DNA of 64,000 bases from Branchiostoma floridae (GCF_000003815.2 NC_049982.1:12358043-12422042); one strand, 5' to 3'; positions 47,561 through 59,990 are shown, counted from the first letter of the stretch. Numbers and translations: made by a program. The notes: generated by a model not told the origin, from the sequence alone.

Positions 47561-50500
47561 ACATTTCACAATCAGCACCTGGTGGTTTAAATTGCGCCCT
47601 GTCAAAAAGTGTACCTTTTGTCATACAAGAAATAGAAAGCTTAGCTTGATTGCGTATCTTTATTATGAATACTGCCTACTTGTATACTGTAAAGTGAATA
47701 GATTTTATTATCCTCTCTCAGTGGTAGGCTGAAAAGGCTACATGTAAAATGAATAATTATATTCATTTTAACTCTAGAATATGCTTCTCTTTAATCTCCC
47801 TGAGAAGATAAACCAGCCGGTGAGTTTGAGGGAGGGACATGACTACATGACTAGTATTGCTTTTTTTGTCTTACCCATTTGTGTACTATACTTTGTACCT
47901 TCCTTTTTGGTTGGTTCCCTGTTGCCTTGAGCATATTATTACATGCAAATTATGTAAGATTTGAGAAATGAAGAAGGAAATGATGCTTCCTGCAGTACAC
48001 ACCTGTTACCACATGTAGGTGTTCAGAAAACTATGTAGATTTTCCTCCTTAAGTGTTGCATTCACTTGTTCTCATTGTAAGATTACTTTGTCAAGGAGAC
48101 TTATCTTAGCATGTAATGATCACATAGTCACCATACACAACCTTCTATCAATTCCAGTCCAATACTATACAGTATCCTCCTTGTACTATTATAGCATATG
48201 CGAACATTCCAACTTCGTTATCACTTCCCTCTATCAGGTACCAACATGACAATGCTGTGATAACTTGCCTATTCCACCAACATCAGGTGTGCAGTAATCG
48301 TGGCTCATGCCTGTTTGACGTAAATGCATGGCCTCGGGGATTTTGAGGGGATCTCCTAAACAAATTGTAGGAGACCCCGGCGCGCTGGTGAACATTACGG
48401 AGGGATCTTCCCTAACTTATCCCATCATTTTCTGCAATAATTTACTGGTCTGTCTGGCAGAGGGATTAGTTTTAAAGCTACCAGCCCGTCAGTTTGATGG
48501 TTTTCTTTGCTAAAACTGTATTGTGTGGTCAAGTTAAAAGCTAATTTAAGTTGTTGATTTTTAAGTTTAAAAAGGAAATCAAGGATTGATACATAACTGT
48601 TGGACTCTGTGTAGGATTTTCTCACTATGTGTTAGCTTTGGCTTTGGTTTTTGTTTTGCTAAGCATGTTTGGGCACGATTGGTCATTTTTCTATTGTGTG
48701 AATATGTGCATAGCAAGAATCTTGTCCATACTTCTGTTTTTCTCAGAATACATTATTTTTAGACTAAATCACATTATTAGTAAGTGTTACAGAATTCAGC
48801 TAAATCATCTCTACACTTGAAACAGGCTGTTGTTGTGTTATATCTTCTACATTCACAAAGAACAAAGGAAAGAATACTACCCTAATTGATCATACCAAAT
48901 GAATGCATCACTCCCTTTGCACAGGGGGTTAAAACCTGACCTAATTTTCCATGGTGGCCCAAATCTGACAACTCCAAATCAAGTCTGTGTGTAGAATTGA
49001 CAGGCCAGGATGGATACTGTTCATCAACAAAGGGCAGAGTTGCCTGATAAGTATTCCATGTAATAAAGCTACTGCAGAGCATGACTTGGTATGAAATTGT
49101 CGGCTGTGCATCGGTCGAAAGAAGGATACGTTACCTTAGTTAGAAAAGCTCTGGAGTTAGTAAAAAGGTGAAGGTTTTAACGATTATATTATTGCTTATT
49201 ACCTGTAGTGTGTTTAGCTATATACTCATCAAGCCCAAATTTCTTAGTTACAACAAACCATCCTGAGATTATCATTGCAGTTTTCTGTCCTCTTCAGTTA
49301 ACAATTTAGGTATCATCCTTTGCACATTTACTACTGCAATACAATAGGGAGACTACAATCAAATCAGCTGAAGTATATGGTGTGACCGATAGCAGAAAAA
49401 AAGGATTTGATACCTGTAGAAATGTGATTAGATTAGATTAGGTGGAATTGCCATAGCATTTATCATATTGTTGAACCCTTTCCTTGTCAGTAGTGCTATG
49501 GTCAAAAAGAGAAAGCAAGTCACATTTTATGTTACTAGAGATGAACTTGGTAAAATTGTATTAAGACAGGGTGAAAATGTGTGGCAGTAAGTAGTTAGTG
49601 TATTGTTTCTGTTGCATCTTGTACATTTTCCTTGCAGCTTTTATCTAATTTTTTTACACAACACTCCTCCCCATAATCCCTAGTTTGTCTAGTATTTTGG
49701 ATCCATTGTTAGTATGCAATATAACTGTAAAGTGCTGCTATACTGGAATATTTTGAATACAGATTAGTGGCTTTGAGAAAATGACAGCTCAGAGACGGTT
49801 TTCACCAGTTTTGACTTCAATCATCTTTCTCAAGAATACAGAATAGAATTTGTTAAGAAAACATGACAGCTTGGTGGTCAGTGTGATTGATGATAAACGA
49901 GACACAAATCTTTCTGCATTAGATTGGCCCTGATTAAATTTTTGTGGACAAGCTGCATTAAAAGCGTTAATAGTGGAACCTTCTCTGTGGTCATCCCTAC
50001 AGAAAGGTCAGAACCACTAATCAAAACATGCCTGCCGCCAGTTTGATTGATGATGCAGTAAATGTTTCATTCATAGTCCTCAAAAAGTTGGATTTAAAGA
50101 AAATGGATGTAACTGATTTTTTGCCTTATATCAGTTCATACGTAGATGCCTGTGAGTGTGAAATGAAAGGGTCTCTTGCGGTGCTTGTTGCTAGATTTTT
50201 ATTTAGCTTTAACCTGTGTTTTAGGGGTATGACACTCACTCACTAATAAAAAAGAATGACATTGGCCAGTATGATAAATGATGAAGAGGGAAGGCAATTT
50301 GAGCTCAATATCTCCAATCAATAGTACACCATTCCATGAGGGTATCTGGGAAACATGGAGTACTAGCAGTAATTGCCCACCCAAAGCCCTATTTGTCAAA
50401 ATCACAGGCGCCACCCGGGGCACACTGGTCAACATCACAAGATTGCTCAATGCTACAAATTGTAGGTGGAATGTACTGAGATTGACAAAGCCATTGGTCT

Positions 50501-51340
50501 AGGATGGAGACGGTTCAATGTCAGCAATTTCAATGGTCCAATGTCACTCTGGCAACAAAGTACCAATGTGTGTTGAGACCTACAGCTGTTGCAAGAGCAT
50601 TGTTTGAAAACTTCGACTGAATCAATTGATACGGAATGTGCAAATAAATGCTGCTGTGTTAAGTGGTGCAACATTTGTAGCTGCAATATAAGGCGGGTAG
50701 CCAGGGGGCAGGGTTGTGCTGCATTCACAGTTGCTTTTGTGAGACTGAGGCTCAACATGCATATGATCAATCAGGGGCTGTGTCTTGTGATGAATATACG
50801 AAGCCTTCTGCGAATAGCATGATATGATATTCATAGTTTTTCCAAGTTGTTAATTTTAACGGTTACCCTCAGCAGTCACACAAAATGTTTATATTATAAT
50901 GCAAAATGAAGTTACATTTAACCATGATCGTTTTTGTGAGGTGACATGGTATGGCAGTAATATCAGAGTTAAATAGTTCCTGCTAGGTACTCAAAAACCT
51001 CTTGGATTTGTACTTTCCCTTTCTTAATTTAAAAAGAGTTTAACACACAGATGTTTAATGTCTTCTACAAAGGTTCAAATGAAAAGTAATTACTGGTATT
51101 AAGATTTCAATATTCCTCCCCTACCTGGCAGAGATGAGTGATACAAGTGAATAACTACTTTGCAGGATCATTGAGTAAAAAATAGTAATTCCATAGATGG
51201 TAAATGAAGGAGTTTCAATCTTGCATCGTTTGAAAATTAAGTAAAAGTATACATTGTTAAAAATAGATGATGCAAATGAGTTACTGCTAGAATAGCCTAT
51301 TTTGTTGAGATAAGATTTTTATACGTTGGTCAACCTCTTT
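47561..51340. other. non-genic DNA with one candidate regulatory stretch
   Basis: No defended gene. At 48290-48440 a CpG-richer stretch includes TCAGGTGTG (T-box-like), TAAATGCATGG and GGAGACCCCGGCGCGCTGG. A 72-codon plus frame at 50028-50246 starts MPAASLIDDAVNVSF; it has no known domain and no clear splice context, so it is not called. An ATTAG triplicate lies near 49428-49442. Confidence 0.4.
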
Positions 51341-51575
51341 TATTACCTCCATGAAAACTGGAGGTATAGTTTTTGTGTGTCTGTGTGTATTTGTGTGTCT
51401 GTGTGCTTGTGTTTCAGGATATTTGTGGTCAGCATAACGTTAGAAATTCTGTGTGGATTGTGAGGATATTTGGTATAAGGGTTGGTGTTGGAAAGATGAA
51501 GGCCAATTTCAATTTTGGGCCCCCTTGTGTGTGACCTTGGTACTGCAGTAGAACTTTTGCCTTGTCATGCTATTT
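51341..51575 (+). repeat. hairpin-containing interspersed repeat
   Basis: Hairpin TACCTCCA/TGGAGGTA at 51344-51366, then ATAGTTTTTGTGTGTCTGTG, GGTCAGCATAACGTTAGAAA, AATTTTGGGCCCCCTTGTGT and GTGACCTTGGTACTGCAGTA. Reverse-oriented relative of 24886-25115. The GT-rich tract belongs to the family, since the other copies have it at the same place. Confidence 0.75.
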
Positions 51576-52320
51576 TTGTCTTGATATTTTGGTAGCAGAT
51601 AATTTTTGATGTAAGGAAGAAGTTGTATAAATTTGACCAAGCATCTTTCTCTGGAACTGTAGGGGCATTTTTGTAAGAGGGTTTTAAAGAGGATAATTGA
51701 ACAAAGGAACAACGGAGTTCCATGATATTCTGAATCAGTATTCAGATAGTTTACAGAAGTGTACACAATGACAGGATTGCCTACCTGTGACATATGTAAA
51801 TTGTTAAAAACCATGATGCATAGATTTTGTAAATATGCAAGTCATGATACAGTTGCATAATCAATAGAAACATTAATGATATGTCAGTTGTAAAGGTTAA
51901 CATCGTTTGGCGAAGGTATGACTCGTGGAACTCGTTGTTGTTTTGTTTATGCAATAGCATAGAATGATGCTATTTACCTTTTTTTACTCTGAGATCAATT
52001 ATCCCATTTCTAACTTCAAATCATAACATACAAAAATGTAGAATAAAACAATACATAGGAACAACTTTTCAAGGATATACCCTTTTCCATCATTGTGAAA
52101 TTGTTGTTTCCAACAACCAAACATTATAAACACAGCAAATTACAATTTGTATACACGTGTACATCCACTAGAAAGGCCGACATTTGCTTGAGAGCAAATA
52201 CAGCATATTTCAGCCATCTCCCTCCTCATGTAACAATAGGCTGTTCCAAAATCACTCATGTGCAAAAATGGAACACTTCTGCTTAAAATGACTTCTAACT
52301 ACTAATCACACTTATGAGCA
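51576..52320. other. non-genic DNA
   Basis: No gene or repeat boundary recognised. Confidence 0.45.
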
Positions 52321-52349
52321 AAAATGAATCTTACAAAAACCCCTTCAAG

Positions 52350-53010
52350 AATGGACTCAAAAAAATAGACGACTCCAAAAACACTTCCGCTAAGAAATGG
52401 AATTTGGAATCATCAGCCGTCCAAAACCATGTTTGAAAAAAATCCCCCCTCTGTGCAAGAAACGACTCTTCCTGCCTTATACCCCTATGTAAAGTGGAGC
52501 GATCCAAAAATATATCAGCTAAAATAGTCAGCAAAGTCCACAAAATGAATTTTAAAAAAATACCCCCTTCGTCGAAGAATGGAATCTCCCAGCTCACCCT
52601 GTTTGAAATTGCACAATAGACAAGTCCAGAAATACTCACAGTACATGGCCTTTTGTATAAGAAGCAACCCAGTCCAAAACTGAATTTTTAAAAAGTCCCC
52701 CGTGCATGAATGGGCTCTTCCAGATAACACAAGTCTTGCTGATTGGCTGCCGAATCCTCATGTACAGTCTCCAGGTGGGGGTAAACTTCCATTTACCAAA
52801 TGGAATTCGGAATCATCACCCCTGTCCAAAACTGATTTTTTTAATCCCCCCTATGTGCAAAAATGGACTGTCCCAGTAGTAGTCTTGTGTCAAGTGGATC
52901 AGTGCGAAAACACTTCCACTAAAAAAAACATTGGCATTATCACCAAAGTCTAAAAGTAAATTTTAAAATACACCCCCTGTCCAACAATGGACTCTTCCAG
53001 CAAAATAAGC
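52350..53010 (+). repeat. decayed tandem array of about 120-bp units
   Basis: An ATGGACTCTTCCAG-like word recurs near 52351, 52461, 52580, 52710, 52864 and 52986, with spacings of 110 to 154 bases. Between repeats lie the same modules in the same order: AAAACACTTCCRCTAA, ATGGAATTYGGAATCATCA, YGTCCAAAACTGATTTT and a run of C (AATCCCCCCT) followed by TGTGCAAGAA. About five diverged units are visible. Minus-strand frames crossing it (52331-52639 and others) are repeat translations, not genes. Irregular period and divergence suggest an old satellite-like array. Confidence 0.75.
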
Positions 53011-53139
53011 TCGCTCATTGGCTGGCCATTAATTGGATTTACCTTGTCCACCAACCACCTGGATGTCTATGGACTAGGTAGGTAGGTAGATAATTGGATC
53101 TACCTGGCACACCTGTGGCCCTGACACACCAGAATGACC

Positions 53140-53582
53140 TAGAGGTCGTTGACCTCGGCACTCCAACCTTATAATTACCTATCCTAAACTCTCCCACAAA
53201 AACCTCCTTAAGGAGCCATTTTGAAGTGATTTATACCACATATTATACATGGATCCTTTGAATAAGTATCTAGGGCACCTCTGTGCCAAATTTCAGGTCA
53301 TTTGGATGTAATACCATGGTACAGGGGGCCAAAATATACAGTTTTGGTCCAAAAGTTGCAATAAAACCTCAATAAAATCATTTAAGGAGCAGATATGAAA
53401 AAAAATGAAAAAACACATTTGGGTATTTGCCCACTCTACCCTTGTGCCAAATTTCAAGTCATTTGGTCCAGAAACGGCGGAGATGAATCGCTTTGAAAAT
53501 TTGACAGGAGAAAGAAAGAAAGAAAGAAACATTACGAATACAATATATTTCACCATACCTATGGTATGGCTGAAATATAAAT
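53140..53582 (+). repeat. interspersed repeat with internal duplication and GAAA tract
   Basis: The phrase GTGCCAAATTTCAGGTCATT (53283) recurs as GTGCCAAATTTCAAGTCATT (53444), 161 bases on, each followed by TTGG. The right part carries a GAAA tract (53508-53529), then ATTACGAATACAATATATTT, CACCATACC and the local palindrome CATACCTATGGTATG. I recognise this arrangement as a common marine-invertebrate interspersed repeat, but cannot classify it. A GGTA tract is at 53073-53090. Confidence 0.6.
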
Positions 53583-53759
53583 ATTCTATAGCCGCCATGA
53601 ATTCAGTTGATTTTAAGAAGTAGGTGATGAAAAGGTAGATGTGATGGATTATATATGAATCATTACTTGTTTCTAGGAAGAGTTTTTATCACAAAATTCT
53701 TAGAGTCTGTAGTTTTCCCCCTGTCATTATATCACAGTTTGCAAAATTATGGTGAAATT

Positions 53760-54085
53760 CCAACCTATCATTTACCAGAAACAATTAACTGGCTTAGCCC
53801 CGCTGGCCACAGATGGGAGGGGGGCTTTAACTGTTCTGTCAAGCTCTGTCATTTCTCATTAACTAATGTCTTAATCCTCAGCCACCAGGGAGCTCAGCTT
53901 TTTAACTACTAATTGAAGCGTTTTCAAGCTTTAATTGATCCATTCACACAAGGGAGGCCATGGCTATGCCTGGGGCTGTCTGCTTTAATTTATGCTAACA
54001 CTCTCCACACAAGAGCAGCTTGGGTAAGCAGCCCAGCCTGCTGTATCAATAGTAGCAGGTGCTGCATTTGTTTTTCCTCAAAAGA
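53760..54085. promoter_or_regulatory. candidate homeodomain-rich regulatory block
   Basis: Repeat-poor stretch with TAATTG cores at 53910-53915 and 53932-53937, a TTAATCC (Otx-like) word near 53874, AACAATTAACTGG, and GGCCACAGATGGGAGGGGGG. Frames on the plus strand are open by composition only. Conservation not tested. Confidence 0.25.
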
Positions 54086-54829
54086 TTCTGTTTTGAAACA
54101 ACCCTGTAGTTTAGACGTACAGATCTAGGGAAAAGAGCAATCCAACAACAGCACATGATATACTGGATGATTTTTATGGTTGTGTTAATGTGGATGACTG
54201 AAGGGTTTTGATATTATGACTTTACAGATGGTTTAACCCATTATGCAATTAGTAACGGTTATCTTGCTTTCAGAAAATAATATTTCATTGGGTGACAAAC
54301 AAAATCCTGAGAGACAATACCTGCAATTCATTTAATAAAACTGAAATACTAGCATTTTGTTATTTCAAAATTTCTATGTGATTCTCATCAACAAATTTAT
54401 TGCATCTTAATTCTTTCTGTCATGCAATGGTTTTGGGATGGTAGAAACATACAGCATTACTATGTACATGTACCAGCAGCCTAAAGAGATACGGATTTCT
54501 AAAACTGTTTGTTAATGTGTGCTGATGTGTAAAAGCATTTTTCAAATATCTTCAGTATCCACTCAATGTGTGCACTACAACAGGAAAGAATGTCAAAGTT
54601 ACTGACTTTTATTAGTCCCTTGAACAGATATCCTGGAGTACAACATAATGTGCCATGCATATCACAAAACAAACTTGGTTAGAAAACTCACTAGCTGATA
54701 GCAGTAATGCACAGATTAACACACTGCCACTTCAATGTTTATTGCATTTTTATGTACTTCCTCAATGCACAAGGTATAATTTGCAAAACTTCCAGACTCC
54801 AGAAATATCCATAATCGTTGATTAAAACC
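54086..54829. other. non-genic AT-rich DNA
   Basis: No gene or repeat recognised. Confidence 0.45.
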
Positions 54830-55250
54830 TGCTCCCAGCACATCAAAGCACACGAGTAGACACAATTGATGCCCACGATTGGCTCCTTGAAAACTCTATT
54901 AACGTCTTTAATTACTGCATGTTTGCGGAACAGGCTTTTGCACCCATGCTTGACGAGGCTTAATTGAGATATCATGGGCTAATTGACAGGTTGTGATGCA
55001 TAAACATTGTTCTTGGTCCTCTGAGCCTGCACTGAAAGAAGCCTTTTACAGAGAGGGCAGGAGGTTGCTAACAAATGGGGTTTCATGCATAAAATATGTA
55101 AATTCATCAGAGCCCTCTGACCTCAGGATCCAGCATGATTTGCTGATGACTTTTAAGTGTGTGGGCACCAGCGGAATAAGAAGCACAGATGAACTTGATT
55201 GACTGACATTGGTTAATTGGTTTAAGCCATTAACTGGACACTGCAATACT
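54830..55250. promoter_or_regulatory. candidate enhancer with clustered homeodomain, TALE, Fox and Sox words
   Basis: TAATTA (54909-54914), TAATTG (54961-54966), TAATTG overlapping a Meis-type TGACAG (54980-54989), ATAAACA (Fox, 55000-55006) directly overlapping CATTGTT (Sox, 55005-55011), and TGATTGACTGACA (Pbx/Meis-like, 55196-55208). No repeats, no recognised coding. Reads like a conserved developmental enhancer, but this is motif inference alone. Confidence 0.35.
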
Positions 55251-56369
55251 ATTTATATCATATCAGTGGAATGTGCTGTATAGACATAAGGCTTCAATGT
55301 GTAAGCTTATTGTTAAAAGTTAAAACTCTATACTAGTAATTACTGCAGATTATTACAAAGTTCATAAGTTAGATGTTACATACAACACCAACATTCTTCA
55401 GGTATAAGTTATGGCAAACACACAGACAAATGAGTACAAAGGATTAGATTTTAAAGTGAAGACAATATTGATGATTGCTTGGGATTCATACTCCGACTGA
55501 GGGTGTAGTCAAATTGTACGATATTGATGCCATACATGTACATATAGGAGTTTAAAACAGGCTGTGACAGAACCAACTACCGACATGTAAGACTGCCTCT
55601 TTGTTGCAAGACAGCTAAACTTGGCTATGCCTAAAAAATGCCTTAAGTTAGCAATCATACCGCTGTTATACGATGTATGTAGCTGCACCCTAGGCACCTG
55701 ACACAAGTGTAGTTTTGTATTAACCCTTACAATGCCCAGCACAGTTACAACTTTTGATTTTGACCTTTCAATACCGTCAAAGTATCAAAATGCTGAAATC
55801 TTGTGACCTTGACTTACTGGTTAATTCTACAGAAGACAAACTTTTAAGGATTTCAAACAACTCTTGTTTTTGGCAATTTGACATCAGTCCAGTCCTACAT
55901 AGCATCTTCATCTTGTTTCATACATGATGCTCTAGCAACTGCAGATGACGGCGTTTCTGGTATTGCGGTGATTGAGCAAATTGTTCATAGCACTGTTCTA
56001 CAGTCTCTCAAGCTGAAAGCATTGAACAATGCCTCTTAAACATCCAATTGGGATGCAAATTAGGAATCAAGTTACTAGATAACAGTGATGAGTGCAAGGG
56101 AATCACTCTGCCACTGCATACAAGCAACTGATAGTTTGGTGCCAATACTTATGATGTGTGGCCCAACTAAAACTTTTGATTTTAGTTCTCAACACTTGCC
56201 CTTAATTCAATAGTTACTGTGTACCTGGGATTCTATCCACGATACTTCACAGCCCCACTTGCCCCCCTGCCCTTTCAGGATACGATCCTATTAATAAAGG
56301 CCACTACCTTATTCTCAGCTATCATACTGTATCAAATTCTCATCTATATCCTACTTGACTCTGGGGTCA
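55251..56369. other. non-genic DNA
   Basis: No gene or repeat boundary recognised. Confidence 0.45.
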
Positions 56370-56800
56370 AATGCTTTTGATAGCTGACAATACACCTGGC
56401 GGACTTGTAACCACCCAGTTTGCGCAGACAACCTTTGGCCTTTCCACGGGAAATCCTTCATCGGATGGGGATCCAAAATTCCACACATGTGTCAAACTCC
56501 AATTTATGCCCAGGTCAACTACTGTTGATAGATCTGACTCTTGGGTATACCTCTGCAGCACGGAGAGAAGGCCTCGCTGCATGTGCGCTCAATCTGGGCT
56601 TTCTCGGTTGCTCTGTGTTCAGCTTCTTATTTCTGTCAAGAGCATCCTGCCAATCGTGGGGATTGTTCTGAAAAGGTGTTGAAAGTCAGTGGGGATTGTG
56701 GAATTCATCAAGATGGAATTGGACATGGTTACTTGCAGATCAGATGCTTATGTGTCTGAATAATTTGTATCGCCGTGTCGGGTGGATTTGGCAGGTTTTA
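56370..56800. promoter_or_regulatory. repeat-poor, higher-GC block, candidate regulatory or exon-like
   Basis: Three frames are simultaneously open here (plus 56371-56682 with 103 codons, plus 56420-56671, minus 56367-56582), which argues for composition rather than coding. None has a recognised domain. CpGs are more frequent than in the flanks. An unrecognised exon cannot be excluded. Confidence 0.25.
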
Positions 56801-57373
56801 TATACATAGAGCATAAGCTTCCTTCTGGCAAAGAGAGTGCTGGAGACAGTGCAAAGTGAATCAGACAGAGTGACATTCAATCTGCCAAGGTTTCAAAAGC
56901 CTTATATTAAGTTTTTCCACCTATGAATCCACCTGCTGAGCTGCTATAAGACTCTGTGTGAGTCCAATTCAACTTAATTGAGTCTGTTTCCTTGCTAGCT
57001 TATACTGTAATGAATTCTAATATTGAGTCAAAGGAAGAGAGGGTCCCACTTGTATCATTGGGACTGAAAACCTATTTCAGCCAGATTTATAGTTTACTTA
57101 ATACAATTTACTTACTTATGTCCATATCTTGTACTGTACCTAAAAAACAATGGCTACAGTGGTCCTGTCCTTGGTTCTGAAGCACCATCCGTTTATCAGA
57201 ACTACACAGGACTGTTTGTTCAACCAGGTTAACAGTTGTTGGATGCCACAGAGTATCGCAAAATAGTACAAACTCTTAAACTTGGACATACTGTCCATAG
57301 AATTTTGTTTGGAACATTGATGATTACTTTCTTTCCAATACATTCTAATGCAGCATCCCTTATGTAGGTTACA

Positions 57374-57420
57374 GCTAGTACTAGCAAGGAGGTTGAAAAT
57401 TCAACCTCCTTGGTACTAGC
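57374..57420. repeat. near-perfect 47-bp palindrome
   Basis: A 13-bp perfect stem CAAGGAGGTTGAA / TTCAACCTCCTTG with a 2-base centre (57385-57412) is extended by GCTAGTAC (57374-57381) and GTACTAGC (57413-57420), with a 3-base bulge on the left. It could form a stable hairpin or cruciform. Confidence 0.85.
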
Positions 57421-57519
57421 CACTCTTTCAACATCCATGAAACAAAAGCTGATAACTGTGCGGGATCTACCAGAAAAAGGCATCCCCAAACTGCCTGTCC
57501 ACTAGACCAACAGTAAATC

Positions 57520-57745
57520 TAATTCCAGCGTAGGCTTTATCTCCGATTGGGGATCTGACACTGCTGCCAGAAAAATGTCAAAGCGATGCTTATCAACCGC
57601 CATTAGCCGTCCGGAAATTGCCCTGTTATTGGGTATATTCCCAACGACTCAATCGCTCATGCCAAGCTTGCAGAGAAAGTTGCCCCAATGGTCAAGACAG
57701 CAACAAATCAACGCAAGTTGTGGTGATAGCAGGCTTTAAATCAGA
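57520..57745. promoter_or_regulatory. candidate regulatory block
   Basis: CpG-richer, repeat-poor stretch with CATTAGCCGTCCGGAAATTG and a small TGGG-TATATT-CCCA palindrome. No coding frame. Motif and composition evidence only. Confidence 0.2.
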
Positions 57746-59689
57746 TAACAAGGAAATAGAGCTTGAATAACCTGTAACTCTGCAGTGACTTGATTTTCAA
57801 CAATGCAGGGTGAACACTGATGTGGTCTGCCCAGTAGTACATGTTAGAGATCTTCACACAAGCTTAAAACAAGAGCAAATGGTCGCTTTCTCTCTCAAGG
57901 TGGCAGGAGGCTGGGTTGCGAAACAATTTGACAGATAACACCTATCTCACTTCTTCATCATGAAATTCAACTAAGTTTATTAAAAAGTTTGAAAACTTGA
58001 ATGTGCTATTGTTTTGGCCAAAGTTTGGAAAAGAGTCACAGAGTCAGAAATACTTAGCCTTTCACACAGTTTCTGTTTTTATTTCTCCAATTTCACCTTC
58101 ACCCACAGTCCTTTCCAACATATCCTACTTGTTTCCTCTCCCAATCTCATGGTCTGAGACTTTTCTCATGGTCTTCAAACAGTGTCAGTGCCAAACACTC
58201 TTGAGATTGCTGTACTTACTCAAACATCAGTCTTGACCTCATAGTCCTACCCCATAGTCCAAACACCTCCAGATTCAGCCAATACAAACAGATGAAGATC
58301 AAGCCTGCCATGATTTGTCCCCTCGAACATTTCTCAGGAAATGAGGCACTCAGGTAGTAATTACCTTTGCTACCATATCACCTTTGACCACCTTTGTTGT
58401 TCCCTACAGGTTCTTGATCAGATTCTAAGCACTTCCTTTCACAGATGTATCACTGAGCTACATCTCTTATCTGGGATCTGGCCAAAGTTTCTTCAACAAT
58501 AGCTTTCTTGGAGGTTCTAGTAGCACTACAAGTACCCTGTTTTGCATGTTGATTTGCATCGGTTTGTACACTTCCACTCAGTTCTTTTAGTCACTGCGGG
58601 GAGTTTCGGTGTTTACGATGCAGTGGCAGCTACCCAGGTTCCTCAACAAAGGAGTCTTGGAAGTGATGTGGCCTGACATTAACATTAAATACATTCAATT
58701 TCTATGTGATTTGGCGAAAACCAATCTGTCTTGTTTTGTGTTGGTTACCTGTTCCTGCGAATGGTCAGTTTGCCATTACCATATCTCTCCAGCCAATGTC
58801 TGACCCTGGCCATAGAGGTCACAAGGCCACAGACAAGGGCACTGCTGATACAATGTCTGCATCCACAGAATGGCTAATGGGTGTAGAGCACAGCCTCTAT
58901 TTAGTAGGTTGGAAATTGTGATGTGTAAACAGACTGATGCACGCAGGTATTTCCTAATTTTGTTACAATTAGAACCTTATTCTAGACTACCAGAAATCAG
59001 ATTGTACACTGAGCTCATTGAGACAGTTGGTGATGGATGATATGTAGTTACCTTATCACTCTGTATCTCCTGATCTGGATAATTGGTTAGGCCTTTGTAG
59101 ACAAAAATGTACCCAGGAGATTTTAATGTTACAGGATTGATTCATTTATATTGACTAATTTCTGATCATTTATCATGTCGGAAGTTCCTAGCAGACAAGA
59201 AAAGTTAACATGTTGTTTGTGATAGCCAAGTGACAGTAGCTGGTCAGGATCATTATACAATGTAGAGTGTTGAAAGCCATCAAAATGTCATGGTCCAAAT
59301 ACTTCAATTTCAACTATTGCTTGATTACTTTGCACAACTGATACAGTTATGGGTGTGATTAAGTTCTATTAGGGATGACATCCTTCGAGCCTCCAATCAT
59401 TGATGAGATGTTGGCAAGAACCTCGGAAATCATCAATGGGATACAGGCATTAAGCTGCAAAATGTCAAGTCATTTCTGTTGCAACTTGTGTTTACAGCTT
59501 CTAAACAGTTTACCCCCATTCTCTACCAAAGCTCTACATATATCTTAGAAAGGTAACTTCACAGCTGGAATGATACACACAATTACCATATTGTTTGTCA
59601 TTCACAACATGTACACAACACAGTCTCAGTATGCAGTACATTTATGTTTCTGAATGATGAAACAACCATTTTCTGTACCCTTTCTTTAT
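57746..59689. other. non-genic DNA, partly regulatory-like
   Basis: No gene. At 58740-58900 lie GCCATTACCATATCTCTCCA and AGAGGTCACAAGGCCACAGA (nuclear-receptor-like), but with no coherent pattern I can defend. Confidence 0.35.
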
Positions 59690-59990
59690 GACAGATTACC
59701 CTCTGACCCACATGAGCCACAGAGGTCATTAAGCCATTGACAGCAATATGGATGACCAGTTGTTATCACAGTAATTAATTGGCCTTTCTCTGTTGGCAAG
59801 TCGTGGCCTCTTGCTATCGCTGTGACCAGTGGTCAAGCAGGTCAGAAGGCTATCTACACCAAAAACTCATCACAGACTGCGCTTTTATCGACGTACTTTC
59901 TAGAAGTCTTTGTCCCTCTGCTGCCGCTTTTAGTGTCCATCTGGTCCCTGTATTGTAAGATTTACAGACCATAAAACCATAAAATTCCAT
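59690..59990. promoter_or_regulatory. candidate regulatory block with TAATTAATTGG
   Basis: TAATTAATTGG at 59772-59782, CATTGACAG, GCTTTTATCGACG and two CCATAAAA (posterior Hox/Cdx-like) words near 59970. Repeat-poor with no coding frame. Conservation not tested. Confidence 0.25.

Noticed and set aside
50028-50246. 72-codon plus frame starting MPAASLIDDAVNVSF
   Set aside because: The amino-acid composition looks plausible, but no homology, splice site or neighbour supports it. Left as a weak candidate only.
52331-52730. Minus-strand frames with repetitive phenylalanine-rich translations
   Set aside because: They are translations of the decayed 120-bp tandem array; the repeated peptides follow the DNA repeat.
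52350-53010. CRISPR-like array
   Set aside because: Units diverge throughout, spacers are not unique, the period is irregular and the context is eukaryotic.
56367-56759. 103-codon plus frame and overlapping frames
   Set aside because: Three frames on both strands are open together, pointing to GC composition; no domain or splice evidence.
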